From NCBI GenBank assembly GCA_035063885.1, contig JAPSFM010000003.1, forward strand, positions 62,001 to 126,000: a stretch of 64,000 bases of DNA, in the 5' to 3' direction. The notes below the pieces were generated by a model that worked only from the letters and a program-made list of their open reading frames with translations, had not been told where the DNA came from and made no database searches. A program made the translations under genes and the position numbers. Every line of letters begins with the position of its first letter. The first letter of the stretch is position 1. Shown here one piece after another: positions 1 to 8,934 of this stretch. This DNA is from CAADGY01 sp900696665 (GTDB lineage: Bacteria; Acidobacteriota; Terriglobia; Bryobacterales; Bryobacteraceae).

Positions 1-1601
1 TCCCGCCGTGCTCCGATAGCATCAAATTTTTCAAAGCCGAAACCGATGGGGTCGATCAGGTTATGACAGGCGGAGCAGGAGGCGTCTGTAACGTGCCGCT
101 GCATGCGCTCGCGATTGGTCATCGGTCTGGCTTCGCTGACCGGGGGGAGGTTTGTGTCGACACCGGGCGGAGGGGGCGGAACGTGCTGGCAAAGAAACTG
201 TTCGCGAACAAATAGGCCCCTCGCCGTTGGCGAGGTATCGTCGGGCTTGGCGGTGAGAGCGAGGAACAGGGCCTGGCCCAGAAGCCCGGCCCGTTCGGAT
301 TCGGGAGGAAACGGGACACGTTCAAAAGCCTTTTCGGGCGTGGGAACCCCGTAAATACCGGCGAGATCGGCATTCATGAATCCGTAGGGTGCGGTGAAAG
401 CTTCCATGAAGTCGCGATCGTTCCAAACCAGATCGCCGATGAACTGGCGCGCCTCTTCCGTCATGGCGAACGCGGATTCGCGATTGAACCGCGGGTACCG
501 GCGCCGGTTGCGAGCGGTCGTAAGGACACGATCAAACCGCAGCCATTGCGAAACGAACTCGTTCAGAGCCTCGCGAGCGCGTGGATCTGCGAGCATCCTG
601 CGAGCCGTCTTCTCAATTCCCTGCGGCGTCGACAATTCCCCGCGCGCGGCGGCGTTCATAAGCGCCTCATCCGGCATCGTGTCCCATAGCGCATAGGAAA
701 GACGGCTGGCGGTGGCATAGGGCTGCCAGGCCGGATTGGACGTCTGGTCAAGGCGGAATACGAAACTGGTGGATTGGAGCATGGCCTCCAAAACGAGCTG
801 CGCCCCCGCCACAAAATCCGTCTCCAGCGCAAACAGTTGTTCGTAGCGCTTCTGCTCCGTGTCGTCGAGGGGCCGCCGGAAAGCCCGCAATCCGAAGTCG
901 CGAATGAACCGGCTGCGGCATGCCGCGGAAGGCTTGCAAGGGATAAGCCCCCGCGTATCGCCTCCGCGAAACGCGCCGCGGGCCAGTCGTTCCGCCGCCA
1001 GGCTATAGGCCTCCACTTGGAGCGGCGAGACGTTTTGCGATTCGTATTGATTCTTGAACCCATTGACAAAATCTTCAGGTGGGAACCGGTTTGCCGGCGC
1101 GGTCTGGTCTCCCAGCAGGTCGCGCACGGTGTTGTTGTACTGACTGTGCGTCAGACGGCGCAGCACCACGCCGGGCGTTTTTGCGCCGCGGCCGGACTTA
1201 TGCTCTTCGGCCTCCTTTTTTGCCCGGGCCACTTCGTCCGGCGAAAGAACCGCGAGAGTTTGCACCCATTTCCGGAGAGCCGCTTCCTGCGGGCTGCCGG
1301 GTTTGATGCGTTCGCCGCCCGTGTGCCGTACACGATTCGTCGGCTTTGTCAGCAGGAGCGATTCTTCTGGCCGCTCGCGGTTTACAAGCACGACCAGAGA
1401 CCGGCCGAAGCTTTCGATGCGTGCGGCCGGAGCGTCGCGCTCAGGAAAGTGCAGCCTGGTGGCCGAAGCGACGCCGCTGCCGTTGTGGCATCCGGCGCAG
1501 CCGGCTTTGTCCAGGAGCGGATAAACATCCTGAGAGAACGAGGCATCACTCGCGATGGCCGGAGCGGTCAGAGAAACAGCAAGGAGCAGCGCAAAGCGCA
1601 T
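1..1601 (-). CDS. PSD1-type cytochrome (DUF1592/DUF1588 family), 3' end beyond window
   Basis: Exported multi-domain protein of the planctomycete/acidobacterial PSD1 cytochrome group, whose exact role is unknown; members often sit beside exported degradative enzymes. The start is the ATG at 1601-1599. It is followed by a Sec signal of about 18 residues ending near Ala-Ile-Ala-Ser. A haem c motif CAGCH lies at residues 35-39. A long DUF1587/1595/1592-like body follows (LRRLTHSQYNNTVRDLL, then FGLRAFRRPL). A second haem motif CSACH at about 509-513 is followed by NLIDPIGFGFEKFDAIG, typical of DUF1588. The frame is open for 533 codons to the window edge, so only the C-terminal DUF1585 part should be missing. 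Family assignment rests on motifs read by eye; haem attachment is inferred from CxxCH. Confidence 0.85.
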   Translation of the reverse strand, partial: MRFALLLAVSLTAPAIASDASFSQDVYPLLDKAGCAGCHNGSGVASATRLHFPERDAPAARIESFGRSLVVLVNRERPEESLLLTKPTNRVRHTGGERIKPGSPQEAALRKWVQTLAVLSPDEVARAKKEAEEHKSGRGAKTPGVVLRRLTHSQYNNTVRDLLGDQTAPANRFPPEDFVNGFKNQYESQNVSPLQVEAYSLAAERLARGAFRGGDTRGLIPCKPSAACRSRFIRDFGLRAFRRPLDDTEQKRYEQLFALETDFVAGAQLVLEAMLQSTSFVFRLDQTSNPAWQPYATASRLSYALWDTMPDEALMNAAARGELSTPQGIEKTARRMLADPRAREALNEFVSQWLRFDRVLTTARNRRRYPRFNRESAFAMTEEARQFIGDLVWNDRDFMEAFTAPYGFMNADLAGIYGVPTPEKAFERVPFPPESERAGLLGQALFLALTAKPDDTSPTARGLFVREQFLCQHVPPPPPGVDTNLPPVSEARPMTNRERMQRHVTDASCSACHNLIDPIGFGFEKFDAIGARR

Positions 1602-1764
1602 AAGCGAACCCAGTACAGATAGTGCGGGCTCCGGAAGTCCCGGTCCGGAGCGCCTGAACCCTTACAGCTTATCGCGTTTGCTCCGGGCGGATTTCGGGGC
1701 GTGGATCTCCTTGACAAACCGTTGCGCCGCGCCGGACAATCGACCTCAACAACGGAGGATCATT

Positions 1765-2913
1765 ATGCAAACTCCTTCACGCCGCCAGTTAATTTCAACG
1801 GCCGCGGGTATTGCGGGATTCGCTGCCGTACCGGCTTCAGGCAAAGCCGAACGGCTCACTATCACAGGAGTGAGCCTCTATCATGTCGTCGTACCCATGA
1901 AGGAGGACAGCACGACGGATCCGGAAACCGCTGAATCGAGCCGCTTTGACCTGGTGCCGAAGATCATTCTCGAAGTTCACACCGACTCCGGAATCACGGG
2001 TATTGGAGAAACCGGGCGTGGCGAGGATTACGCAGCGGTACAACAGAACGCCGCTTTTCTGAAGGGAAAGAAGGCGCTCGATTTCAACCTCACTCGTTTG
2101 GATCTGCCGGTAAGGGCCGGCTACGCCGCATTCGAAATGGCGCTGTACGACATTGTGGGCAAGGCCTTCGGTTGGCCGGTATACAAGTTGCTGGGCGGTC
2201 TGGCACAGCGCAGAGTGCTGGTCGGCTATTGGACGGGCCGGCGTACGCCAAAGGGGATGATCCGCGTGGCAGAGCGCGCCGTCGCCGGCAAATTCACTTC
2301 TGTGAAGACGAAGTGCAAACAAGGTGACCCGGTGGTGGAGACAGCAGAGATACTCGCCAAGTTCGCGCCCGGCGTGAAGTACATCGTGGATCCTAACACC
2401 CGGTACAAGAGTTACGCCGATTTCCTTCCGGTTGCGAAAGCGCTGGATGCCATCGGCAACGCCCTGGTCTTTGAGGACCCGTTCGACAAGAACGACTTCG
2501 AGGGTTACCGCAAGCTGCGCCGCGAAGTGAAAACGCATGTAGCCCTGCACCTGGGCGACCCGAAAGCGATGATCCGCGCGATCAAGGAAGATGCATGCTC
2601 TATCTTCAACACGGGTGGGAACCCCGGCATGAGCAGTTTCGTCGCGAATTCGTACCTTGCGGGCGCCGCCGGGATTCCGGTCTGGCATGGGTCCGGCAAC
2701 GATTGCGGCATCGTGGACGCATCGTACCTTCACTCCTGCGCGGCATCGCCTAACTGCACCATGCCCAGCGATATCCTGAGCTTCCTGCGCGAGGACGACC
2801 TTATCGTCGAGCCTATCAATATTCAGAACAGCTACGCCCTGGTATCTGACCGGCCCGGCCTCGGTGTGGACCTGGATAAAGACGCAATCGAACGATACCG
2901 CGTGAAGACTTAG
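1765..2913 (+). CDS. Exported mandelate racemase/muconate lactonizing enzyme family protein
   Basis: Enolase-superfamily enzyme of 382 residues. It would abstract a proton next to a carboxylate, as sugar-acid dehydratases, racemases and cycloisomerases do. The ATG at 1765 follows GGAGG at 1754-1758. A longer frame exists upstream, but this start gives a Tat-like signal (PSRRQLIS, residues 4-11). The KxK catalytic motif is K181-T-K183. Metal ligands fit D209 (VDPN), E237 (FEDP) and D265 (LGD). HGSG at 308-311 is near the C-terminal catalytic site. All key residues are present, so it should be active. The exported location is unusual for this superfamily but common in Acidobacteriota. Substrate unknown; the neighbouring uronide-type genes suggest an acid sugar. 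Confidence 0.85.
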   Translation: MQTPSRRQLISTAAGIAGFAAVPASGKAERLTITGVSLYHVVVPMKEDSTTDPETAESSRFDLVPKIILEVHTDSGITGIGETGRGEDYAAVQQNAAFLKGKKALDFNLTRLDLPVRAGYAAFEMALYDIVGKAFGWPVYKLLGGLAQRRVLVGYWTGRRTPKGMIRVAERAVAGKFTSVKTKCKQGDPVVETAEILAKFAPGVKYIVDPNTRYKSYADFLPVAKALDAIGNALVFEDPFDKNDFEGYRKLRREVKTHVALHLGDPKAMIRAIKEDACSIFNTGGNPGMSSFVANSYLAGAAGIPVWHGSGNDCGIVDASYLHSCAASPNCTMPSDILSFLREDDLIVEPINIQNSYALVSDRPGLGVDLDKDAIERYRVKT

Positions 2914-2922
2914 TAATCTGCG

Positions 2923-2941
2923 GTACTGTAACCTACAGTAC
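2923..2941. repeat. Perfect 8-bp inverted repeat between two genes
   Basis: GTACTGTA and TACAGTAC are separated by three bases (ACC). The element lies ten bases after the stop of the enolase-superfamily gene and 24 bases before the next start. No T-run follows, so a simple terminator is unlikely. It could be an operator half-site pair or a small RNA hairpin. CTG and CAG are separated by 7 bases, not the 10 of the E. coli LexA box. Confidence 0.5.
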
Positions 2942-2965
2942 TCGCTGTACGCCCACACGTAGCGA

Positions 2966-4003
2966 ATGCTGCGTGTTTCTATTCTGCTTACCATTTCGTT
3001 CGGCGCCTTCGCTCAACGCATTGTTGTCCGGGAAGCGCCGGCTGTGACCATGCCGGGACAGGTGGACTCCAACAGTCCCGCGTTCTGGAGAAAGGGCGCG
3101 CTGAGGCTGTTCAACTCCACGGGGAACGGTCCCGTTTTAAGCAGTGGCCCGGATCAGTTCTCGTTCTACAGATCAATCCGTTCCCGTCTCGCGCGGCAGC
3201 GCCCGTGGCCGATGTGGATCGAATCCGTATGGGCAGACCCTGGCGGTCTTGTCCTCGCCTGGTATCACCAGGAGCAGGAGAATATTTGCGGCGCCCAGCG
3301 CCCGGCGCAGCCCTCTATTGGCGCGTTGATTTCCTATGATGGCGGGGAGACATTCATCGACCAGGGGATCGTGTTGTCGTCCTTTGACGCGCCGGATTGC
3401 TCGTCGCGAAATGGCTACATCTCCGGCGGGCATGGCGACTTCTCCGTAGTGCTCGACCGTCAACGAAAGTATTTTTACTTCCTGTTCACAAATTACGGCG
3501 GACCACGCGAAACGCAAGGTGTGGCCATCGCGCGAATGGCATACGAGAATCGATTCCGGCCCGTGAATGCGGTCTGGAAGTACAGTGATGGGTCTTGGGG
3601 CCAGCCTGGGTTAGGAGGGCGCGTGACTCCGGTCTTTGCAGCACGGGTGAACTGGCAGGTGGAGAACACGGATTCCTACTGGGGCCCGGCCATCCACTGG
3701 AACACGTATCTCGGGACCTGGGTAGTGCTGTTGAACCGGTCCTGCTGCACGGCCGGTTTCCCGCAAGAGGGTATTTACGCCGCATTCAATCCCGACCTTG
3801 CGAATCCCCACACGTGGACCAGGCCGAAAAAGATCCTGCGCAATACCGGTTGGTACCCGCAGATCATAGGAACCGGTCCGGGTGAGAGCGACACCATCGC
3901 GGGCAGGGTAGCGCGGCTGTACGTTTTCGGGCAGTCGAACTGGGAACTCGTTTTTTTTAAAGCACGCCCACCGCTTCCCGTTCCTCCACCACCGGCTAAC
4001 TGA
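2966..4003 (+). CDS. Secreted protein of unknown function, possible beta-propeller
   Basis: I do not recognise this 345-residue protein. It begins with a short Sec signal (about residues 1-17, cleavage near AFA-QR). The mature part contains aromatic and glycine-rich strands such as LISYDGGETFIDQGIVL and NTYLGTWVVLLNRSC. These recall glycoside-hydrolase family 43/sialidase-like or exo-alpha-sialidase propellers, where DGG-TF motifs resemble Asp boxes. The C-terminus is proline-rich (PPLPVPPPPAN). It lies 52 bp after the enolase-superfamily gene on the same strand and may be cotranscribed, although a palindrome sits between them. A carbohydrate-active role is inference only. Confidence 0.6.
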   Translation: MLRVSILLTISFGAFAQRIVVREAPAVTMPGQVDSNSPAFWRKGALRLFNSTGNGPVLSSGPDQFSFYRSIRSRLARQRPWPMWIESVWADPGGLVLAWYHQEQENICGAQRPAQPSIGALISYDGGETFIDQGIVLSSFDAPDCSSRNGYISGGHGDFSVVLDRQRKYFYFLFTNYGGPRETQGVAIARMAYENRFRPVNAVWKYSDGSWGQPGLGGRVTPVFAARVNWQVENTDSYWGPAIHWNTYLGTWVVLLNRSCCTAGFPQEGIYAAFNPDLANPHTWTRPKKILRNTGWYPQIIGTGPGESDTIAGRVARLYVFGQSNWELVFFKARPPLPVPPPPAN

Positions 4004-4102
4004 CTCTCATTGCTACATTTCAGGGCGAAAATGTACTGTTGAGAGCAGAACCGGCCCGCTAATACCCCGTACTTTTCACTTGCGAAAAAATCACCCGGTA
4101 AC

Positions 4103-4131
4103 TTGACACTCTGCTGATCTTCAGTTACTTT
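4103..4131 (+). promoter_or_regulatory. Sigma70-like promoter of the TonB-dependent receptor gene
   Basis: TTGACA at 4103-4108, a 17-base spacer, then TACTTT at 4126-4131. This is a perfect -35 and an acceptable -10, 47 bases before the receptor start codon. It is the best promoter match seen in the window and implies the receptor is transcribed separately from the upstream gene. Confidence 0.6.
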
Positions 4132-4178
4132 CTATCTATCCAGCTTGGGTAAAACTCATCTGACTAGAGGGGGTGGTA

Positions 4179-7100
4179 ATGAAGTTTGCTGTTCTGTCAG
4201 TTTCCCTTTGTGTAGCGGCTGCTGGGGTCTTCGCACAAACAACGTCAACCGAGATCCTGGGTACCGTCACGGATCCCGCCGGGGCCTCCGTTCCGAGCGC
4301 GAAAGTCACGCTCTTGCGCACCGCCACTGGGCAGGCTCGTGAAACTTTGACGAACCAAGACGGGAACTATGCGTTCCCGCTGATCGAAGTCGGTGAATAC
4401 ACGGTCAAGGTAGAGCGGGAGGGATTCAAGACACAGGAACAAAGGGGCATCACCGTTCAGCTCCAACAAAAGGCGCGAGTCGATTTCCGGATGGAGATTG
4501 GCGCTACAACGGAGACCATCGAGGTTGTCGCCAGCGGCGTCGCGTTGAAGACGGAAGACGCGGCGGTGGGAGGCAACATCGATAACAAGCGGGTGGTCGA
4601 GCTTCCCTTGAACGGACGCAACGTGGCTACGCTGGCGGTGCTGGTGCCGGGTGTTCAATTCGGCATTCGCATGGGGCTCGATGGATCGGGCGGCTTCCCG
4701 ATTCCGGGCAACGGTGTTGCCATCAGCGCCAATGGACAGCGCGAGGTGAACCAGCAGGTGACGCTCGACGGCGTGATTGCCACGGAACCGCGCGTCAACA
4801 CGGCCGCATTTTCGCCGTCCATCGATGCGCTGGAAGAGTTCAAGGTACAGACTTCGTCCTACTCGGCCGAATACGGACAGAACAACGGCGCCATCATGCA
4901 GATGGTGGTCAAGGCCGGAACGAATAACCTGCATGGAACGTTCTGGGAGTTTCTGCGCAATGACAAGCTCGCCGCGAAAGATTACTTCCTGAATTTCCAG
5001 TTGCCGCCAGGTGCTCGTGAAGGTTCGAAAAGCGTTCTGCGCCGCAATCAGTTCGGCGCGTTCGTCAGCGGGCCCGTAATACTGCCGAAAATTTACAACG
5101 GCAAAGATAAGACGTTCTGGAGCTTCAATTACGAAGGCCGGCGCGAAACGCGCGAGACCGTCCAGGAAGCTTTTTGGTTTCCGGAAGCGTTTCGCCGCGG
5201 CGATTTCTCCACGCTCCTGACGCCGCCGATTGGGCCGAGCGGCGCGCCGATCCGGTCGCCCGTCATCATTTTTGATCCCGTCACCGGCGAGCCATTCCGC
5301 GACAGTTCCGGGCGCATCACGAACATCATTCCGGCCAGCCGAATCAACAAGGCCACGCAGGACTACATCAATCAATTTCAGCCCCTGCCGATGTTCCAGC
5401 CTACCGACCCGCTGGATATTAATGCTCGCGGATCAGTACCCAATATCATCAACAACAACCAGTACATGTTCCGCATTGACCATAACTTCTCATCGAGCGA
5501 TAAGGTCTTTGTGCGATACATTACGGACCGTGGTAAGTGGACTAACGGCAACTTGAACCCGAACTTCACTTATTTCGTCCAGACCCTGAACTGGAACCTG
5601 GCGACGCAATACGTAAAGATTCTCTCGCCAACCACTTTGAACGAATTCCGCTACGGCATCAACAAGGCCGACGACGACACCTTCAATCCGCGCACCAACA
5701 CGGGCTTCGATCTCGATTCGCTGGGGCTGGGCTCGTTTAGGGTCACTAGCGGACGCAAGCTGACAGATAGGGAAGTCGGCATACCTTCGATGATTATCGG
5801 CGGCGACCGCGATGGCGGAAACGGATGGGATCGTAACACGGTACACCAGTTTGCCGACAACCTGTCGTTCACGCGCGGATCACACAATTTCAAAGCCGGC
5901 TTCGAGTACCGGCGGCTGATCTTAGACCGTGCGGCGGCCAATGTGCCGCGTGGCAGTATTGGCTGCTGTCCTGGCGGCTACAGCCTCGCTGGCTGGCTGA
6001 TGGGCTACTTCAGCAACACGGAGACCGGTGAGGGCTTTCCGTTCACGGCGCCGCGGCAGAACCGCTGGTCCGCCTACTTCCTCGACGACTGGAAGGCGAC
6101 GCGTAAGCTGACAGTCAATCTCGGCATGCGCTGGGACTTCTTTCAGACCCCGCGCGACAGTGCCGGAGCATGGCGTTCTCTCCGGCTCGACATTCTGAGC
6201 CAGGCGGCGGACGGGCGGCAGCTTCCGACAGTCATTCCGGAAGTCGGCCTGAAGAACTGGACACCCTACAACAGGGAGAACCGCTATTACATGCCGCGCG
6301 TCGGCATCGCCTACCGCGCCACGGACAAGTGGGTGATGCGCGCGGGAGCGGGCTGGTTCGCCAACGCGCAGCAACTGAACAACTACACGATTCTGAACCT
6401 GGTGCCTCCGGTTTCCGGCACCATCGCATATCAAATTCAGCAGGACATCCTGACGCCGTTCAGCTATGAGTATGCCGGGCGGACGTACCAGATCCAGACC
6501 AACCGCCTGCGTCCAGGCTTCATCAACCAGGTGGGCAACATCTATGGCGCTGGCAGCGGGAGAGTCTCGTCGGTTCGTAACACCGTATTGGTACCACCGG
6601 ATAACAGGTCTTCGAACCATTGGCAGTGGAGTCTCGACCTGCAACGGAACCTGCCATGGAACACCGTGCTGACGGTCGGCTACATCGGCAGCAAGACGAG
6701 CCACCTCGACAACACAATCACCTTCAACAATCCCGACCCGGCGTACCTGGACACGAACATTCAGGCGCGCCGTCCCTACCCGTTCCATATCTCGCAGGGC
6801 GAAGTGGACGCGAACGGCAACCCGGCAGTGTTCGGTACGGGCAACATCCGTTACCTGGACAGCTACGGGAATGGCAATTACAACGCCATGCAGGTGAGCC
6901 TGGATAAGCGTTATGACAGCGCGGGCCTGGTGCTGGGCCTGGCGTACACCTACGGCAAAGCACTCGGTGAAGGCTATGGGCGCAACGAAGGCGGCGCGGG
7001 CGTCAGCAATGGTTATCAGAATCCCCGCGACCGGCGGCAGGCGAGGTCGCGCTACGGCTTCGATGTTACGCACAACGCGGTAGTGAACTTCGTCTACGAG

Positions 7101-7637
7101 ATGCCGTTCCTCAGAAACATTCGCGGTGTGACGGGCGCGTTCATCGGCGGTTGGCAGATGAACGGCGTGGTCACTCTGCGCACAGGATTCCCGTTCACCG
7201 TCACCGGCGGCAGCGACTTGAACACCGGTGGGTTTACATTGCCGGACCGGGTGGAAGACGGCCGTTTGGGAGACGCAGCCAGCCGGCAGATGTGGTACGA
7301 CATCACGGCATTCCGGCGCACCTCCTGCAACATCAACGGCCGTCCCGATCTGTGCCATTACGGCAACGCAGCGATGGACGCGATGGTCAGCCCCGGCGGG
7401 CAGAACGTCGATTTCTCCGTGTACAAGAACTGGCGGCTGCCATTGGGAGAGCAGGGGCGGCTGCAATTCCGTGCCGAGTTCTTCAACCTGTTCAACCATC
7501 CGAACTTCGGACAGCCGGGCGGCATCAGTTACACGTCACTCAATTCGGTGATCCCCGACGGCCCGCGCAACGGAGAGATCCGCAGTCTGCGCAACCCGAT
7601 GCGAATCATCCAATTCGGCGCGAAGATTTACTTCTGA
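4179..7637 (+). CDS. TonB-dependent receptor, Oar-like, with carboxypeptidase-regulatory domain
   Basis: Outer-membrane receptor of 1152 residues, thought to import large substrates such as glycans or peptides using TonB energy. The ATG at 4179 follows AGAGGGGG; a GTG two codons upstream is less likely. The Sec signal spans residues 1-19 (cleavage AFA-like, FA-QT). Residues about 25-105 form a CarboxypepD_reg beta-sandwich (ILGTVTDPAGASVPSAKVTL). A plug domain follows (VVELPLNGRNVATLAVLVPG; LDGVIATEPRVNTAAFSPSI). The rest is a beta-barrel ending in an aromatic residue (FGAKIYF), the usual outer-membrane signature. No SusD partner is adjacent, as is normal for the expanded acidobacterial Oar-type family. 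Substrate unknown. Confidence 0.93.
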   Translation: MKFAVLSVSLCVAAAGVFAQTTSTEILGTVTDPAGASVPSAKVTLLRTATGQARETLTNQDGNYAFPLIEVGEYTVKVEREGFKTQEQRGITVQLQQKARVDFRMEIGATTETIEVVASGVALKTEDAAVGGNIDNKRVVELPLNGRNVATLAVLVPGVQFGIRMGLDGSGGFPIPGNGVAISANGQREVNQQVTLDGVIATEPRVNTAAFSPSIDALEEFKVQTSSYSAEYGQNNGAIMQMVVKAGTNNLHGTFWEFLRNDKLAAKDYFLNFQLPPGAREGSKSVLRRNQFGAFVSGPVILPKIYNGKDKTFWSFNYEGRRETRETVQEAFWFPEAFRRGDFSTLLTPPIGPSGAPIRSPVIIFDPVTGEPFRDSSGRITNIIPASRINKATQDYINQFQPLPMFQPTDPLDINARGSVPNIINNNQYMFRIDHNFSSSDKVFVRYITDRGKWTNGNLNPNFTYFVQTLNWNLATQYVKILSPTTLNEFRYGINKADDDTFNPRTNTGFDLDSLGLGSFRVTSGRKLTDREVGIPSMIIGGDRDGGNGWDRNTVHQFADNLSFTRGSHNFKAGFEYRRLILDRAAANVPRGSIGCCPGGYSLAGWLMGYFSNTETGEGFPFTAPRQNRWSAYFLDDWKATRKLTVNLGMRWDFFQTPRDSAGAWRSLRLDILSQAADGRQLPTVIPEVGLKNWTPYNRENRYYMPRVGIAYRATDKWVMRAGAGWFANAQQLNNYTILNLVPPVSGTIAYQIQQDILTPFSYEYAGRTYQIQTNRLRPGFINQVGNIYGAGSGRVSSVRNTVLVPPDNRSSNHWQWSLDLQRNLPWNTVLTVGYIGSKTSHLDNTITFNNPDPAYLDTNIQARRPYPFHISQGEVDANGNPAVFGTGNIRYLDSYGNGNYNAMQVSLDKRYDSAGLVLGLAYTYGKALGEGYGRNEGGAGVSNGYQNPRDRRQARSRYGFDVTHNAVVNFVYEMPFLRNIRGVTGAFIGGWQMNGVVTLRTGFPFTVTGGSDLNTGGFTLPDRVEDGRLGDAASRQMWYDITAFRRTSCNINGRPDLCHYGNAAMDAMVSPGGQNVDFSVYKNWRLPLGEQGRLQFRAEFFNLFNHPNFGQPGGISYTSLNSVIPDGPRNGEIRSLRNPMRIIQFGAKIYF

Positions 7638-7752
7638 TTCGCCAATTAACGTCGCCTACCGGCGGCCGCGGCTTCGTTGGTGAGCCGCGACCGCCAGGGC
7701 GTCAGTGCCTGCTGGCGCCCGCAGTTCCGTTCATACCTATACAATTCGAAGG

Positions 7753-8934
7753 ATGGAACGGCGGAACTTTCTCTCTCTCCCGATGGTTGTCATGCAAGCG
7801 CGCAGCCCGTATGTCTCCTGGAGTTGGGAGCGCTGGCGGGAGATCACTGGCGAAAATCGCCCGGCATTACGAACGGAGCAAACCGGCCAGGCGGCGCTCG
7901 CTGACTTGCTCCGGTTTCAAAGCGGAAAAGCGGTGGCGCGCGGCGATTGGCCCACACGCCGCGCCTCCATCGAACAGACGGTCCTCGCCATTCTTGGTGC
8001 GCCGCCGGAAAACAAGCCGCCTCTAGCGCCGCGAATCCTGGAGGAGGTGAAGCTCCCCACCCATACACGCCGGAAGCTGGTCTATCAGGTGGAGCCGGGT
8101 GAGTTCGTGCCCGCCTATCTGCTGGCGCCACACAAACTCAAAGGCCACAAGCCGGCCGTGGTCTGCCCGCATCAGACAGTGCAGTATGGCAAAGACGAAC
8201 CGGCGGGGCTGGCCGGCAATCCGCGGCTGCATATGGCGTTGGAGCTGGTGAACCGCGGGTACGTCACCTTCACCTACGATGCCGCCTGCTTCGGAGAAAG
8301 GCACGATCCCTCCACAGGACACTACGGCGAGGCGATTCCGTTCTATCGCAAACATCCGCGCTGGTCGATGATGGGCAAGATGGCCTGGGACCTGAGCCGG
8401 GCTGTGGACTATCTTCAGACACTCGATTTCGTCGACTCCGCGCACATCGCCTCCATTGGTCATTCACACGGCGGCTATACCACACTGTTCGCGATGGCGT
8501 TGGATCCGCGCATCGCGGTGGGAGTGAGCAGTTGCGGGTTCGACACATTCCGCCATGATGGCAATACATGGCGCTGGTCGCACGCTACGGCGTTGATGCC
8601 GCGGCTCGGTTTCTACCTCTCGAGCCCGTATATAAAGAATGGGTTTTATGCCGGTGTGCCGGATTCGGAAACCGTGCAGACTCCATTCGATCTGCATTAT
8701 GTCCTGGCGCTGATCGCGCCGCGGCCGCTGTTTCTGTCCACGTCGGACGAGGATTCGATCTTTCCGAACGCCGGGTGGAGCGCCCGCCAGGCTCTGGCAA
8801 GGCTCGACCCGGTTTATCAGCTTCTGGGGGCGGGCGGCCGGCTGGGCAGCTATTTCTTTCGCGGCGGCCACGGGTTTCCACCGGAAGCGGCGGAACGGGC
8901 CTATGCATTTATCGACCGGTGGCTGAGGCCGTAA
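7753..8934 (+). CDS. Exported alpha/beta hydrolase (acetyl xylan esterase/dienelactone hydrolase-like)
   Basis: Serine hydrolase of 393 residues, probably a carbohydrate or small-ester esterase. The nucleophile elbow GHSHG places the catalytic serine at S238. The acid is probably in TSDEDSIFPN, and the histidine is H373 in RGGHGFP. The N-terminus has twin arginines (ERRNFL), suggesting export, though the hydrophobic part is short. ATG 7753 is chosen for this motif; an upstream in-frame ATG at 7705 would bury it. It lies 115 bp after the receptor gene, in a stretch with GC-rich hairpins but no T-run. Its 3' end overlaps the convergent heparinase-like gene by 26 bp. Substrate unknown. Confidence 0.8.
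   Translation: MERRNFLSLPMVVMQARSPYVSWSWERWREITGENRPALRTEQTGQAALADLLRFQSGKAVARGDWPTRRASIEQTVLAILGAPPENKPPLAPRILEEVKLPTHTRRKLVYQVEPGEFVPAYLLAPHKLKGHKPAVVCPHQTVQYGKDEPAGLAGNPRLHMALELVNRGYVTFTYDAACFGERHDPSTGHYGEAIPFYRKHPRWSMMGKMAWDLSRAVDYLQTLDFVDSAHIASIGHSHGGYTTLFAMALDPRIAVGVSSCGFDTFRHDGNTWRWSHATALMPRLGFYLSSPYIKNGFYAGVPDSETVQTPFDLHYVLALIAPRPLFLSTSDEDSIFPNAGWSARQALARLDPVYQLLGAGGRLGSYFFRGGHGFPPEAAERAYAFIDRWLRP

Noticed and set aside
774..1622. Long open frame on the plus strand opposite the PSD1 cytochrome
   Set aside because: Its codons are the mirror of the real minus-strand gene, which has haem motifs and a signal peptide; this frame has neither.
2923..2941. E. coli-type LexA box
   Set aside because: CTG and CAG are 7 bases apart, not 10, and no SOS gene follows.
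5922..7499. 525-codon minus-strand frame opposite the TonB-dependent receptor
   Set aside because: GC-rich third-position bias of the receptor gene makes the reverse frame open; no start context or family motif.
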